The notes under the pieces are model-generated. The model made no database searches. It was not told the DNA's origin and saw nothing but the letters and a program-made list of their open reading frames with translations. 13,382 nucleotides of DNA, taken from assembly GCA_035291485.1 (NCBI GenBank), contig DATDSA010000001.1, positions 1-13,382 of the forward strand. The letters run 5' to 3'. This document shows, one piece after another, positions 1-6,889 of this stretch (the stretch's first letter is position 1; each line of letters opens with the position of its first letter). A program made the translations under genes and the position numbers. The stretch is from 9FT-COMBO-53-11 sp035291485. GTDB taxonomy: Bacteria; Patescibacteriota; WWE3; 9FT-COMBO-53-11.

Positions 1-1150
1 CTTCCCCGCCGTAGGAGACACCGAGAGCGTACATCGCATCGGCCAATCCCATGATCCCCAGCCCGATCCGCCGCACCGCCAGCGCCGCTTCGCGGAGCTC
101 GGGAACTTCCGGAACGTAGGCGTTCGCCTCCACCACATCGTCCAGAAAGATAGTCGAGAGCCGAATGGTTTCGGCCAGCTTTTCCCAATCAATCTTGCCG
201 CGCGCGGTGAGATGCCGGGCCAGGTTGATGGAACCCAGACAGCAGTTCTCGTAGGGGCCGAGCCATTGTTCCCCGCAGGGATTGGTGGCCTCCAGCTGGT
301 AGAGATGGGGAACAGGATTGTCGCGGTTGGCTGTATCCAAAAACAGGATTCCCGGCTCGCCGTTGTGGTGAGCCGCAGTAATAATTTCATTGAATAGCTC
401 CGCCGCATCCACTTCCTGCCAGATCTTATCGCCGTGGGGGTTTATCAGCTCAAATTTCTCACCCCTATCCACCGCCTGCATGAACTCATCCGTCGCTCCG
501 ACCGAAATGTTGAAGTTGGAAATATCCCCCTCCTTCTCCTTGCAGTGAATAAAGAGCCGCACATCGGGATGGGAAACTTTGAGAACGGCCATGTTAGCAC
601 CGCGGCGGACGCCTCCCTGGGCAATCACTCCAAAAGAAGAGTCGTACGCTTTCAGAAAGCCGACCGGACCGGTGGAACGCCCCCCGGAGCGCTTCACAAA
701 ATCGCCCCGCGGCCGGAGGCTGGAAAAAGAAAAGCCGTTCCCGCCGCCGGTCTGTTGGATCAGGGCCGCCACCCGGAGAGTTGAGAAAATTCCTTGCGGT
801 TCCCGCCCCAGGTCGTCCTTGATGGGCAGAACGAAGCAAGCCGCCAGCTGTCCCAGGGGAGTCCCCGCTCCCGTCCAGGTCGGGGAATTGGGCACGAAGA
901 GAAAATCCGCCAGGAGTTTAAAGAAAACTTTGGCAGTCTTCTTTGGATCCTTCCCAAACTTCTTCTCGGGCGCCGCAATCCCGGCCGCCACCCTTTCAAA
1001 GGTCTGTCGAGGGGTCTCGATCGGATTTCCATCTTCCCCTTTCCGCACGTAGCGGCGGACAAAGACCTCGGCGGCGTTCTCCGACATTCCAAAATCCCGC
1101 TGCGCCAGAGAAATAGCAGATTTTAGGTCTAACGATTCTTGTGAAGGCAT
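1..1150 (-). CDS. nrdJ: Class II (adenosylcobalamin-dependent) ribonucleotide reductase, partial, 3' end outside window
   Basis: The minus strand is open from an ATG at 1150 to the left edge, giving 383 codons with the C-terminus missing. The product reduces ribonucleotides to deoxyribonucleotides in the cytosol. Visible family motifs are PNSPTWTGAGTPLGQLAACF (residues 87-106), QQTGGGNGFSFS, and ATNPCGEQ (288-295). By family knowledge N290, C292 and E294 are the active-site triad with the radical cysteine, and C105 pairs with C303 as the redox couple. NPCGEQ followed by YENCCLGSINL favours the B12-dependent class over NrdA/NrdE, which usually have a NLC-x-E form. No N-terminal ATP-cone is present, because the catalytic domain begins almost at once. 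An extra Cys (C304) sits where Asn is usual. It lies 258 bp downstream of ftsZ, so it may be transcribed separately. There is no Shine-Dalgarno sequence before the ATG. Confidence 0.92.
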   Translation of the reverse strand, partial: MPSQESLDLKSAISLAQRDFGMSENAAEVFVRRYVRKGEDGNPIETPRQTFERVAAGIAAPEKKFGKDPKKTAKVFFKLLADFLFVPNSPTWTGAGTPLGQLAACFVLPIKDDLGREPQGIFSTLRVAALIQQTGGGNGFSFSSLRPRGDFVKRSGGRSTGPVGFLKAYDSSFGVIAQGGVRRGANMAVLKVSHPDVRLFIHCKEKEGDISNFNISVGATDEFMQAVDRGEKFELINPHGDKIWQEVDAAELFNEIITAAHHNGEPGILFLDTANRDNPVPHLYQLEATNPCGEQWLGPYENCCLGSINLARHLTARGKIDWEKLAETIRLSTIFLDDVVEANAYVPEVPELREAALAVRRIGLGIMGLADAMYALGVSYGGE

Positions 1151-1175
1151 AACGAAAAAAACGGCCGGCAGTGTG

Positions 1176-1183
1176 TATATATC
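1176..1183 (-). promoter_or_regulatory. Possible -10 element upstream of nrdJ
   Basis: On the minus strand an AT-rich stretch contains overlapping GATATA and TATATA hexamers about 26 bp before the nrdJ ATG. This would place transcription start near 1168 and leave a leader of under 20 nt. No good -35 hexamer lies 16-18 bp upstream; the region is T-rich. The call rests on position and base composition only. Confidence 0.28.
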
Positions 1184-1338
1184 GTTTAACAAAAATCAAA
1201 AAGAAAAAACAATAGGTAAAGCAAAGAGAGGTGTTCCAGAAAGAATCAAGATTGCGAAAGCAAGGGCTTTTTCGAGAAAGCGCAGCGGAGCATGTCTGAG
1301 CCAGAGATCGTTTTTAATCCCGTGCTTTGAGAAAACGA

Positions 1339-1385
1339 TTCTCGGTCCCGAGCAAAGTCGAGGGAGGCGAGTCGCGGAGCGAGAA
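1339..1385. repeat. Imperfect palindrome / structured intergenic element after ftsZ
   Basis: Arms at 1339-1348 (TTCTCGGTCC) and 1376-1385 (GGAGCGAGAA) can form a 10-bp stem with one mismatch. Inside the loop, TCCCGAGCAAAGTCGAGGGA at 1346-1365 is itself a bulged palindrome that overlaps the left arm. The element starts about 24 bp after the ftsZ stop in the 258-bp gap before nrdJ. It could be a 3'-end mRNA structure or an interspersed palindromic repeat. No long U-tract follows on the minus strand, so it is not a standard terminator. Confidence 0.45.
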
Positions 1386-1408
1386 CTTGAAAAAGCCGAG
1401 CGAAGAAA

Positions 1409-2470
1409 TCAACTGCGCTTGCGGCGCAGAAAGGCGGGGGCGTCGTACTCGTCCCCCTCCTCCTGCAGCTGCTTAATTTCCTCTTTGTCCTTGTCTCCCG
1501 TCATCGTTTCGGGAGAAGACAGGGAGAAACCGGTGGCGATCACGGTAATCCGAATCTCATCCTTCATCTCGTCGCTGATGGAAGCGCCAAAGATGATGTT
1601 GGCGTTGGGATCGGCCTCCTGCGAGATGACGCGCGCCGCTTCATCAACTTCATGCATCGACAGATCCGGTCCCCCGACAATGTTCATCAGAATTCCGGTC
1701 GCTCCCCGCACCGAGAATTCCAACAGCGGTGAAGTCACCGCCGATTTGGCGGCGGTGGCTGCCTTATCTTGGCCGCTGGCTTCGCCGATCCCCATCAGCG
1801 CCGAGCCGGCGTTGGTCATCACTGCCCGCACATCGGCAAAATCGACATTCACCAATCCCGGAATCACGATCAGATCCGAGATTCCCTGGACGGCTCTTCC
1901 CAGGATCGAATCCGCCAGCCGAAAGGCCTCCAGGATCGATGTTTCCCGTTCCACGATCTCCAAAAGCTTTTGGTTGGGAACGACGATCAGGGCATCCACC
2001 TTATCGTGGAGGGCCTGGATCCCGCGCACCGCATTTTCCATCCGCTTGGCTCCCTCGAACCCGAAGGGTTTGGTCACCACCCCCACCGTGAGAGCCCCGA
2101 TCGATTTTGAAATTTCAGCGATAATCGGGGCGGCTCCGGTCCCGGTTCCCCCACCCATGCCACAAGTCACGAAAACCATGTCCGCTCCCTCCAAGCGGTT
2201 CCGGATCAAGTCGACGGATTCCTCTGCCGCTTTCTGCCCAATTTCGGGATCGCCGCCGGAACCCAATCCGCGGGTCAGCTTTTCTCCGATCTGAATTTTG
2301 TTGGGGACTTCCAGGGTAGAGAGGGCTTGGGAGTCGGTGTTGACCGCCAGAAACTCAACTCCGACGATCTTCTGGGAGCGCACCATTGAATTGAGAGCGT
2401 TGCCCCCGGCACCGCCCAGACCAACCACCTTGATATCGGCAACCTTTTCTATTTCCGGTTTGACTCTCAT
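1409..2470 (-). CDS. ftsZ: Cell division protein FtsZ
   Basis: A 353-residue tubulin-like GTPase that polymerises at midcell into the Z-ring and recruits the division machinery. The N-terminal GTP-binding fold starts at about residue 13 with GLGGAGGN (17-24). The tubulin signature GGGTGTG is at 106-112 and the T7 synergy loop NVDFAD at 208-213, with D210 and D213 in the positions that activate GTP hydrolysis across the interface. A short charged linker of about 25 residues (roughly 320-343) leads to the C-terminal peptide APAFLRRKRS, the usual docking site for FtsA and other partners. All key residues are present. The length is on the short side because of the linker. It is separated from ftsA by a 90-bp gap with a repeat-hairpin-repeat element. 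There is no clear Shine-Dalgarno; an A-rich stretch precedes the ATG. Confidence 0.98.
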   Translation of the reverse strand: MRVKPEIEKVADIKVVGLGGAGGNALNSMVRSQKIVGVEFLAVNTDSQALSTLEVPNKIQIGEKLTRGLGSGGDPEIGQKAAEESVDLIRNRLEGADMVFVTCGMGGGTGTGAAPIIAEISKSIGALTVGVVTKPFGFEGAKRMENAVRGIQALHDKVDALIVVPNQKLLEIVERETSILEAFRLADSILGRAVQGISDLIVIPGLVNVDFADVRAVMTNAGSALMGIGEASGQDKAATAAKSAVTSPLLEFSVRGATGILMNIVGGPDLSMHEVDEAARVISQEADPNANIIFGASISDEMKDEIRITVIATGFSLSSPETMTGDKDKEEIKQLQEEGDEYDAPAFLRRKRS

Positions 2471-2492
2471 TTTTTGGCTTTTCTAAAAAATG

Positions 2493-2555
2493 CTAGGTCG
2501 TTTCTTCGGCCGTTATTCGGCTCGTGCGCCGAATCTAGGTCGTTTCTTCGGCCGT
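2493..2555. repeat. Two 21-bp direct repeats flanking a 7-bp-stem hairpin, ftsA-ftsZ gap
   Basis: A perfect 21-bp direct repeat occupies 2493-2513 and 2535-2555 (offset 42). Between the copies, ATTCGGC (2515-2521) and GCCGAAT (2528-2534) form a perfect 7-bp stem with a 6-nt loop. In the minus-strand RNA, the arm TTCGGC can pair with the hairpin's own GCCGAA or with the identical GCCGAA inside either repeat copy, so three pairings exclude one another. The unit fills most of the 90-bp space between the ftsA stop and the ftsZ start. It may control ftsZ translation or mRNA processing. Confidence 0.85.
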
Positions 2556-2560
2556 CCATC

Positions 2561-3802
2561 TTAAGGCAGGAACGATTTCACCCATTCTATCACCCGCCCA
2601 AATGCCTGTGAGATTTTTTTGGTGTCGATCATCGGCAGACTGATTCCCTCCCGAGGCTCGAATTCCGATCCGTAAATTACTAGTCCGATGGTGGTCGCAT
2701 GGGCGGGAGTGGAAACCTCCTCGATCAACCCGGAAACGCCGGTAGGAGTTCCTACCCGCAGTGGCAACCGCAAAACTTTCTTCGCCAGGTCCTTCAGCCC
2801 GACCGTTTGCACCGCTCCTCCCGTCACCACCAATCCCGCTGGCAGGTTACCCTGTTGGCCGGAATTCTTTATCTCGAGCCCGACCATGCTAAAAATTTCA
2901 GACAGACGGGCTTCGACAATATTGGTAACCAGGGCGAGGGGAACCGACTGAACCTCCAAACCCAGCTCCGAGATGTCCGCCTCTTCGTGGTCGCTCCCGC
3001 TGGGCTTCAGCGAACCTTCCGAAAGCTTGACCTTAATCCGCTCGGCGTCCTCCAGAGAAACCCGCAGGCCCACCGCCAGATCGTTGGTGATGTTCTGACC
3101 GCCGATGGGAAGAACCGAAGAATAAACCGGGCTGCCGCTGGTAAAAACAACCACCTGGGTCGTTTCTCCCCCAATATCGACTAGGGTACAGCCGAGCTCC
3201 TTCTCGGTATCGGAGAGAACCGCTTCGGAAGAAGCCAATCCGCAAAACACCAGGTCTTCCACCTCTACTCCCACCTGCGAAACGCATTTCACGAGGTTGC
3301 GCATCACCGTGGTTGCTCCGGAGATGATGTTGGTCTCAACTTCCATCCGCACGCCGCTCATTCCCATCGGGTCCTTGACTCCCTCCTGAGAGTCCACGGT
3401 AAAACCGCGCGGCAGAACGTGAACGATCTCCCGAGAAGAAGGTAGAGAAACCGCCCGAGCTGCTTCGGTTACTCTCTCCACATCTTCCTCCGTGATCTCG
3501 GAACCTTCCCCGCCGACGGCGACCACTCCGTGCGAATTCAAAGAAGAGATGTGCTTGCCGTCCACGGAGACAAAGGCCGAGCGGACAGGATATCCCGCCA
3601 TCCGCTCCGCTCCTTCTAAACTCTCGGAAATAGCCGCCACCGCCTCATCAATATCCACCACCACTCCCTTTCTGATGCCGCGGGAGGGAATAGTAGAAAC
3701 ACCGATCACCGAAATTTTCTTTTCGGGTGAGATCGAAGCGATTACGGTCGAAACCTTTGAGGAACCGACATCAATGCCGGTAACAATGTGCTCTTTAGCC
3801 AT
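2561..3802 (-). CDS. ftsA: Cell division protein FtsA
   Basis: A 413-residue actin-like ATPase that binds the FtsZ tail and tethers the Z-ring to the inner face of the membrane. Visible actin-family signatures are the phosphate-1 loop GIDVGSSKV (9-17), phosphate-2 DIGGETTQV (209-217), and the adenosine motif AGLVVTGGAVQTVGL (322-336). The FtsA-specific 1C (SHS2) subdomain occupies roughly residues 84-165. The C-terminus, from about 398 (AFGRVIEWVKSFLP), is an amphipathic helix of the kind that targets the membrane. Length is normal for the family (about 410-430). It follows ftsQ by 18 bp, and that gap contains a strong dyad. It precedes ftsZ in the conserved order. There is no Shine-Dalgarno, so coupling to ftsQ translation is plausible. 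Confidence 0.97.
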   Translation of the reverse strand: MAKEHIVTGIDVGSSKVSTVIASISPEKKISVIGVSTIPSRGIRKGVVVDIDEAVAAISESLEGAERMAGYPVRSAFVSVDGKHISSLNSHGVVAVGGEGSEITEEDVERVTEAARAVSLPSSREIVHVLPRGFTVDSQEGVKDPMGMSGVRMEVETNIISGATTVMRNLVKCVSQVGVEVEDLVFCGLASSEAVLSDTEKELGCTLVDIGGETTQVVVFTSGSPVYSSVLPIGGQNITNDLAVGLRVSLEDAERIKVKLSEGSLKPSGSDHEEADISELGLEVQSVPLALVTNIVEARLSEIFSMVGLEIKNSGQQGNLPAGLVVTGGAVQTVGLKDLAKKVLRLPLRVGTPTGVSGLIEEVSTPAHATTIGLVIYGSEFEPREGISLPMIDTKKISQAFGRVIEWVKSFLP

Positions 3803-3808
3803 ACAATC

Positions 3809-3827
3809 ACTGTGATGATATCACAGT
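3809..3827. promoter_or_regulatory. 8-bp perfect dyad across the ftsQ stop, just before the ftsA start
   Basis: ACTGTGAT (3809-3816), a 3-nt spacer, and ATCACAGT (3820-3827) form a perfect inverted repeat. It covers the ftsQ stop codon (3821-3823), and its base is 6 nt from the ftsA ATG. In the minus-strand mRNA it would be a hairpin over the ftsA ribosome-entry region, which ribosomes finishing ftsQ would melt. A DNA operator is an alternative reading. Confidence 0.55.
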
Positions 3828-4600
3828 TTCACCACGGGCCGCGAAAAGCGCAGATCGACACTTTTCGGGGTCCGACCCCCTAATTTGAAGCGCTGCAAAA
3901 TTTGGGTTAGCAGTTCCAACTGCTCCTCGATCACCCGGTCGGCACTCAGCCAAACGACGGTTCTTTTCAATCGCAGTTCGATTGTTTCCGAACGCAGATA
4001 GATGGCTTTCGTTTCCAATCCCTTCTGTGATACCAGATCCAGGGTTTGCAGATAACTGGAGATCCCTCGCCCATCGATCACCATTCCCACCGCCCCCTCG
4101 AAATCCTCCGAGATGGTGATCACCGGAAGCGCCTCCCCCGCCGCCGACCGGAACAGCAGGCCTTCATGGTCAACCAGGAATTGGTTTTTGCCCTTGTCCG
4201 CCACAATCGCGAGTGGTTTCCTTACGGAGACTTTAATCAGGAGGCGGTCCGGAAGCTTTTTTTCGATTAAGACCGTGTTGATCGTCAAAAAGTTTTCTTT
4301 TATTTCCTGTTCCACCTTCTCGGTGTTGAGAAAAAATATGCTGCGGGCGATAACTTCTTCGGAAATTCTTTGCCTAACCAAGGCCTCATCGGCCAACTGC
4401 TCAAATTCGAACTCCAGCGCTTTCACCTGAAATGTATCCGTCTTCAGAAAAAGGAAAAGGGAAAGAAGCGATAGAAATATGATCAGAACCATCGAGATCG
4501 GCCGGTAAGGGATGACCACCTGCCGAGGACCGAAAGGAACAGAAACCCGCGGTGAGCGCCGCAGCATCTGCAAACGCCGGCGCGGAAAAAAATTAATCAT
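3821..4600 (-). CDS. ftsQ: Cell division protein FtsQ/DivIB (POTRA domain)
   Basis: A 259-residue bitopic membrane protein that scaffolds the FtsL-containing subcomplex and links early and late division proteins. A basic cytoplasmic tail (1-34) precedes one transmembrane segment at about 35-53. A POTRA domain covers about 57-131 and ends in LPDRLLIKVSVRKPLAIV, the typical last strand. The FtsQ/DivIB beta domain covers about 132-259, with VDHEGLLF near its start and VDLRFSRPVV as the characteristic end. Length matches the family (250-290). It follows murG by 10 bp, and that spacer is G-rich (AGGGGGA) but sits too close to the ATG for a normal Shine-Dalgarno. Sequence identity in this family is always low, so the call rests on domain order plus position between murG and ftsA. 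Confidence 0.93.
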   Translation of the reverse strand: MINFFPRRRLQMLRRSPRVSVPFGPRQVVIPYRPISMVLIIFLSLLSLFLFLKTDTFQVKALEFEFEQLADEALVRQRISEEVIARSIFFLNTEKVEQEIKENFLTINTVLIEKKLPDRLLIKVSVRKPLAIVADKGKNQFLVDHEGLLFRSAAGEALPVITISEDFEGAVGMVIDGRGISSYLQTLDLVSQKGLETKAIYLRSETIELRLKRTVVWLSADRVIEEQLELLTQILQRFKLGGRTPKSVDLRFSRPVVKL

Positions 4601-4610
4601 TCCCCCTAGT

Positions 4611-5729
4611 TTATAACAGTCGAATAATCTCAGAAGCGATCTGAGAAGCGGCGCGGGGGTTGATCAAACGGCGGGATTCCTGCGCTGCTTTTTGGTATTT
4701 CCGCAGATTGGCGAAAATATCATCCAGATTATGTTTGAGCGACCGGGAAGAAAGCTGCTCCTCTTCCAAAACCACGGCGGCGCCGATCTCCTCCAAAATC
4801 TGCGCGTTCCGGAACTGTTCTCGCCGCGATACCCAAGGGATCGGAATAAGGATCGCCGGTTTGCCCAGAGCGGCCAGTTCCGTGACGGTGTTGGCGCCTG
4901 CCCTCCCGATCACCACCGCCGTCGCCCGATAGACGGCGCCGATCTCATCCAATCCGAAATACTCCTGCAGGATGTAGCGATTCTGGAGTTTTCTCGGCAG
5001 TTGACTCTTAAGAATGGAGAGCTTCTGGTAGTCTTGAAATCTGGTTGAAGAGCCGGTCTGATGGATCAGGTTGTAGTTCTCCAAAAACTGCGATAGGACC
5101 CCTCGAACCGCTTCATTAACGATGTGCGATCCCTGTTTTCCCCCGGTGACATAGACCACCGGCCGATCATTATTGAAACGGAAGCGCTTGGTGCGTTCCT
5201 CAAAAACTTCCGGCCGAACCGGGTTGCCGGTGAGCACCGTCTTTCGGGAGGGAAAATACTTCAATGAGCTCTTCCAGGAGACAAAAATTCGCTGCGCAAA
5301 CCGAGAGATGAAACGATTCGCCCAGCCAAAAACCACCGTCTGCTCGTGCGTCACCGCCGGGATCCGCAGGAAGTAGGAGGCCAGAACCACCGGAGCGGCC
5401 AGGTATCCTCCAAAGGAAACGACGACCCGGGGGCGGAGGCGGATCAGCAGGTACAGGGCGTGCAAAAAACCCCAAGGCAGTTTTATCAGCTCGCGCCAGG
5501 AGGAGCGGTAGAGCCGGCCGGTCTGGAGTTCAAAAAACGGAATTCCCAGGCGCGTGATGGTCTTAAATTCCACCGACTCGGTTATCTCCCCACTCAAGGA
5601 ATAGCGGTGCCCGATCCAGAAAAATTGGAAATTTCCCCGCTCTCCAAGCGCTTCCATCACCGCGATCGCCGGGTCCTGGTGGCCCCCGGTGATAACGATT
5701 GGAATTGGTTTTTCTCGTTTTTTGTTCAT
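4611..5729 (-). CDS. murG: UDP-GlcNAc:lipid I N-acetylglucosaminyltransferase MurG
   Basis: A 372-residue GT28 family glycosyltransferase that adds GlcNAc to lipid I to make lipid II on the cytoplasmic membrane face. The N-terminal Rossmann domain begins IVITGGHQDPAIAV (11-24), with SFGGYLAAPVV (105-115) and HEQ (128-130). The C-terminal donor domain has VTGGKQGSHIVN (194-205) and GRAGANTVTELAALGKP (275-291) with E284. The first glycine loop is shortened from the usual GGTGGH to TGGH, and the canonical DHQxxNA is REQFRNA (303-309), a variation compatible with CPR enzymes. The ATG at 5729 was chosen because it overlaps the ftsW stop as ATGA. An upstream in-frame ATG at 5903 would run 174 nt back into ftsW and add residues with no family counterpart. 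Confidence 0.95.
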   Translation of the reverse strand: MNKKREKPIPIVITGGHQDPAIAVMEALGERGNFQFFWIGHRYSLSGEITESVEFKTITRLGIPFFELQTGRLYRSSWRELIKLPWGFLHALYLLIRLRPRVVVSFGGYLAAPVVLASYFLRIPAVTHEQTVVFGWANRFISRFAQRIFVSWKSSLKYFPSRKTVLTGNPVRPEVFEERTKRFRFNNDRPVVYVTGGKQGSHIVNEAVRGVLSQFLENYNLIHQTGSSTRFQDYQKLSILKSQLPRKLQNRYILQEYFGLDEIGAVYRATAVVIGRAGANTVTELAALGKPAILIPIPWVSRREQFRNAQILEEIGAAVVLEEEQLSSRSLKHNLDDIFANLRKYQKAAQESRRLINPRAASQIASEIIRLL

Positions 5730-6886
5730 CTTGCGAAACGGCCCGCAACGGTGTGCCGGCTCACATTCAAAAGCACCCCCATCGCCAGCAGCAAAACCAG
5801 GATCGAAGAACCCCCGTAGGAAACCAGCGGAAGGGTGATCCCGGTTAGAGGAAGGAGTCCCACCATTGCTCCTAAGTTTAAGATAGTTTGGATCGCAAGC
5901 CAAGCCGTGATGCCCGCCACCGCCACCCGCCCAAATTCATCCGGAGAACGCTCCGCGATGCGGAAACCCCGGAAAATCAGAAACGCGAAAACCAAGACGA
6001 CCAGGGCCGCACCCAGAAAACCGAATTCTTCCCCGACGACCGCGAAAATGGCATCGGTCTGGATATCCGGGATGTAGCCGTATTTCTGGCGGGAACGGCC
6101 AATTCCCAACCCCCAAAATCCCCCCGAACCGAGGGTAATTTTGATCTGGCGGGTCTGGTATCCTGTTCCCTGCGGATCGGTATCGGGATGTAGGAAAACA
6201 TCCCAACGCTCCCGAAAGGTTGAGCTCTGGAGCGCCAACCCCAATCCCCCCAACCCAAAAATGAGGAGGGTGAGCAGGATCTGGCGAAAGCTGGCCTTCG
6301 CGAAGAAAAAGCAGGCCAGACCGATGGCAGTGATAATGACCGCCGTCCCCAAATCCTTTTCCAGCACCACCAAACCCGCCACGACCACGGTCGGCCCAAA
6401 GAAGGACCGAAAAGAGGGGTTGCCCTGCCCCCGGCCGGACCGGGAACCGACCAGAAGGGTGGCGAGATAGAGAATCAGCGCTAGTTTCGCAAATTCCGAA
6501 GGCTGAAATCTGATCTCCTCCAAAATCGGTACCGAATCCGGAAGGTCGAGGGCAAACCAGCTCCGGGAACCGCGCACCTCTCGGCTGATCCCCAAAGGTA
6601 CCAAGACCAGGACCAAGAAAAAAGCCGCCAGGATAAACAGCGGTAGGGCCAGCCTTTTTAGTTTCCGATAGTCCATTAGGTAGAGGACGGCAGCGCCCAG
6701 GGACCCCAGGACAATCCAGAGAATTTGGTTTTCCAGAAAATGGAATTGATTGCCGTAATCGGCGAGTGCTTTCGCCGAGGAGGAATCATAAACCGCCAGC
6801 AGGCCCAGGAGCAGCAGGAAAATCACCCCGCCAAAAAAATACCAATCGAGGCTGTGTTGGGCAGAGTGTTTGATTTTTTTCAGCAT
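5726..6886 (-). CDS. ftsW: Septal peptidoglycan glycosyltransferase FtsW (SEDS family)
   Basis: A 386-residue polytopic SEDS protein that polymerises glycan strands from lipid II at the septum, working with the transpeptidase FtsI. About ten hydrophobic segments are visible from residue 15 to the end. Family motifs are GSRSWFAL (106-113), QPSEFAKLALILYLA (128-142), GTGYQTRQI, and YIPDIQTDAIFAVVGEEFGF (271-290). D278 matches the catalytic Asp of SEDS enzymes. The final motif PLVSYGGSS (353-361) is also present. RodA is the alternative family member, but the place between mraY and murG fits FtsW. It starts 3 bp after the mraY stop and overlaps murG by 4 bp, so the three genes should be translationally coupled. 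Confidence 0.96.
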   Translation of the reverse strand: MLKKIKHSAQHSLDWYFFGGVIFLLLLGLLAVYDSSSAKALADYGNQFHFLENQILWIVLGSLGAAVLYLMDYRKLKRLALPLFILAAFFLVLVLVPLGISREVRGSRSWFALDLPDSVPILEEIRFQPSEFAKLALILYLATLLVGSRSGRGQGNPSFRSFFGPTVVVAGLVVLEKDLGTAVIITAIGLACFFFAKASFRQILLTLLIFGLGGLGLALQSSTFRERWDVFLHPDTDPQGTGYQTRQIKITLGSGGFWGLGIGRSRQKYGYIPDIQTDAIFAVVGEEFGFLGAALVVLVFAFLIFRGFRIAERSPDEFGRVAVAGITAWLAIQTILNLGAMVGLLPLTGITLPLVSYGGSSILVLLLAMGVLLNVSRHTVAGRFAR

Positions 6887-6889
6887 CTC

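Noticed and set aside
212..1126. Several overlapping plus- and minus-strand open frames
   Set aside because: All are shadows of the nrdJ frame, which is open from 1150 to the window edge and carries the conserved reductase motifs.
1..1150. Class I ribonucleotide reductase (NrdA/NrdE)
   Set aside because: The NPCGEQ and ENCCLGSINL segments and the lack of an N-terminal ATP-cone fit class II better. The missing C-terminus leaves a small doubt.
1173..2294. Long open frame of 373 codons on the plus strand
   Set aside because: It lies antisense to ftsZ, which has every family motif. The product is Ser/Arg/Pro-rich with no recognisable domain, as expected for a mirror frame of a codon-biased gene.
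2515..2534. Hairpin after ftsA as an intrinsic terminator
   Set aside because: On the minus strand the stem is followed by AACGG and not a U-tract, and ftsZ lies just downstream in the same direction.
3811..3825. TGTGA-TCACA resembling a CRP binding site
   Set aside because: The half-sites are 5 bp apart rather than 6, the site is inside an operon over a stop codon, and no CRP-type regulator is expected from context. A mRNA hairpin is simpler.
5730..5903. Upstream in-frame ATG for murG at 5903
   Set aside because: The added 58 residues overlap ftsW in another frame and match nothing in MurG. The ATG at 5729 gives the normal N-terminus and an ATGA overlap.
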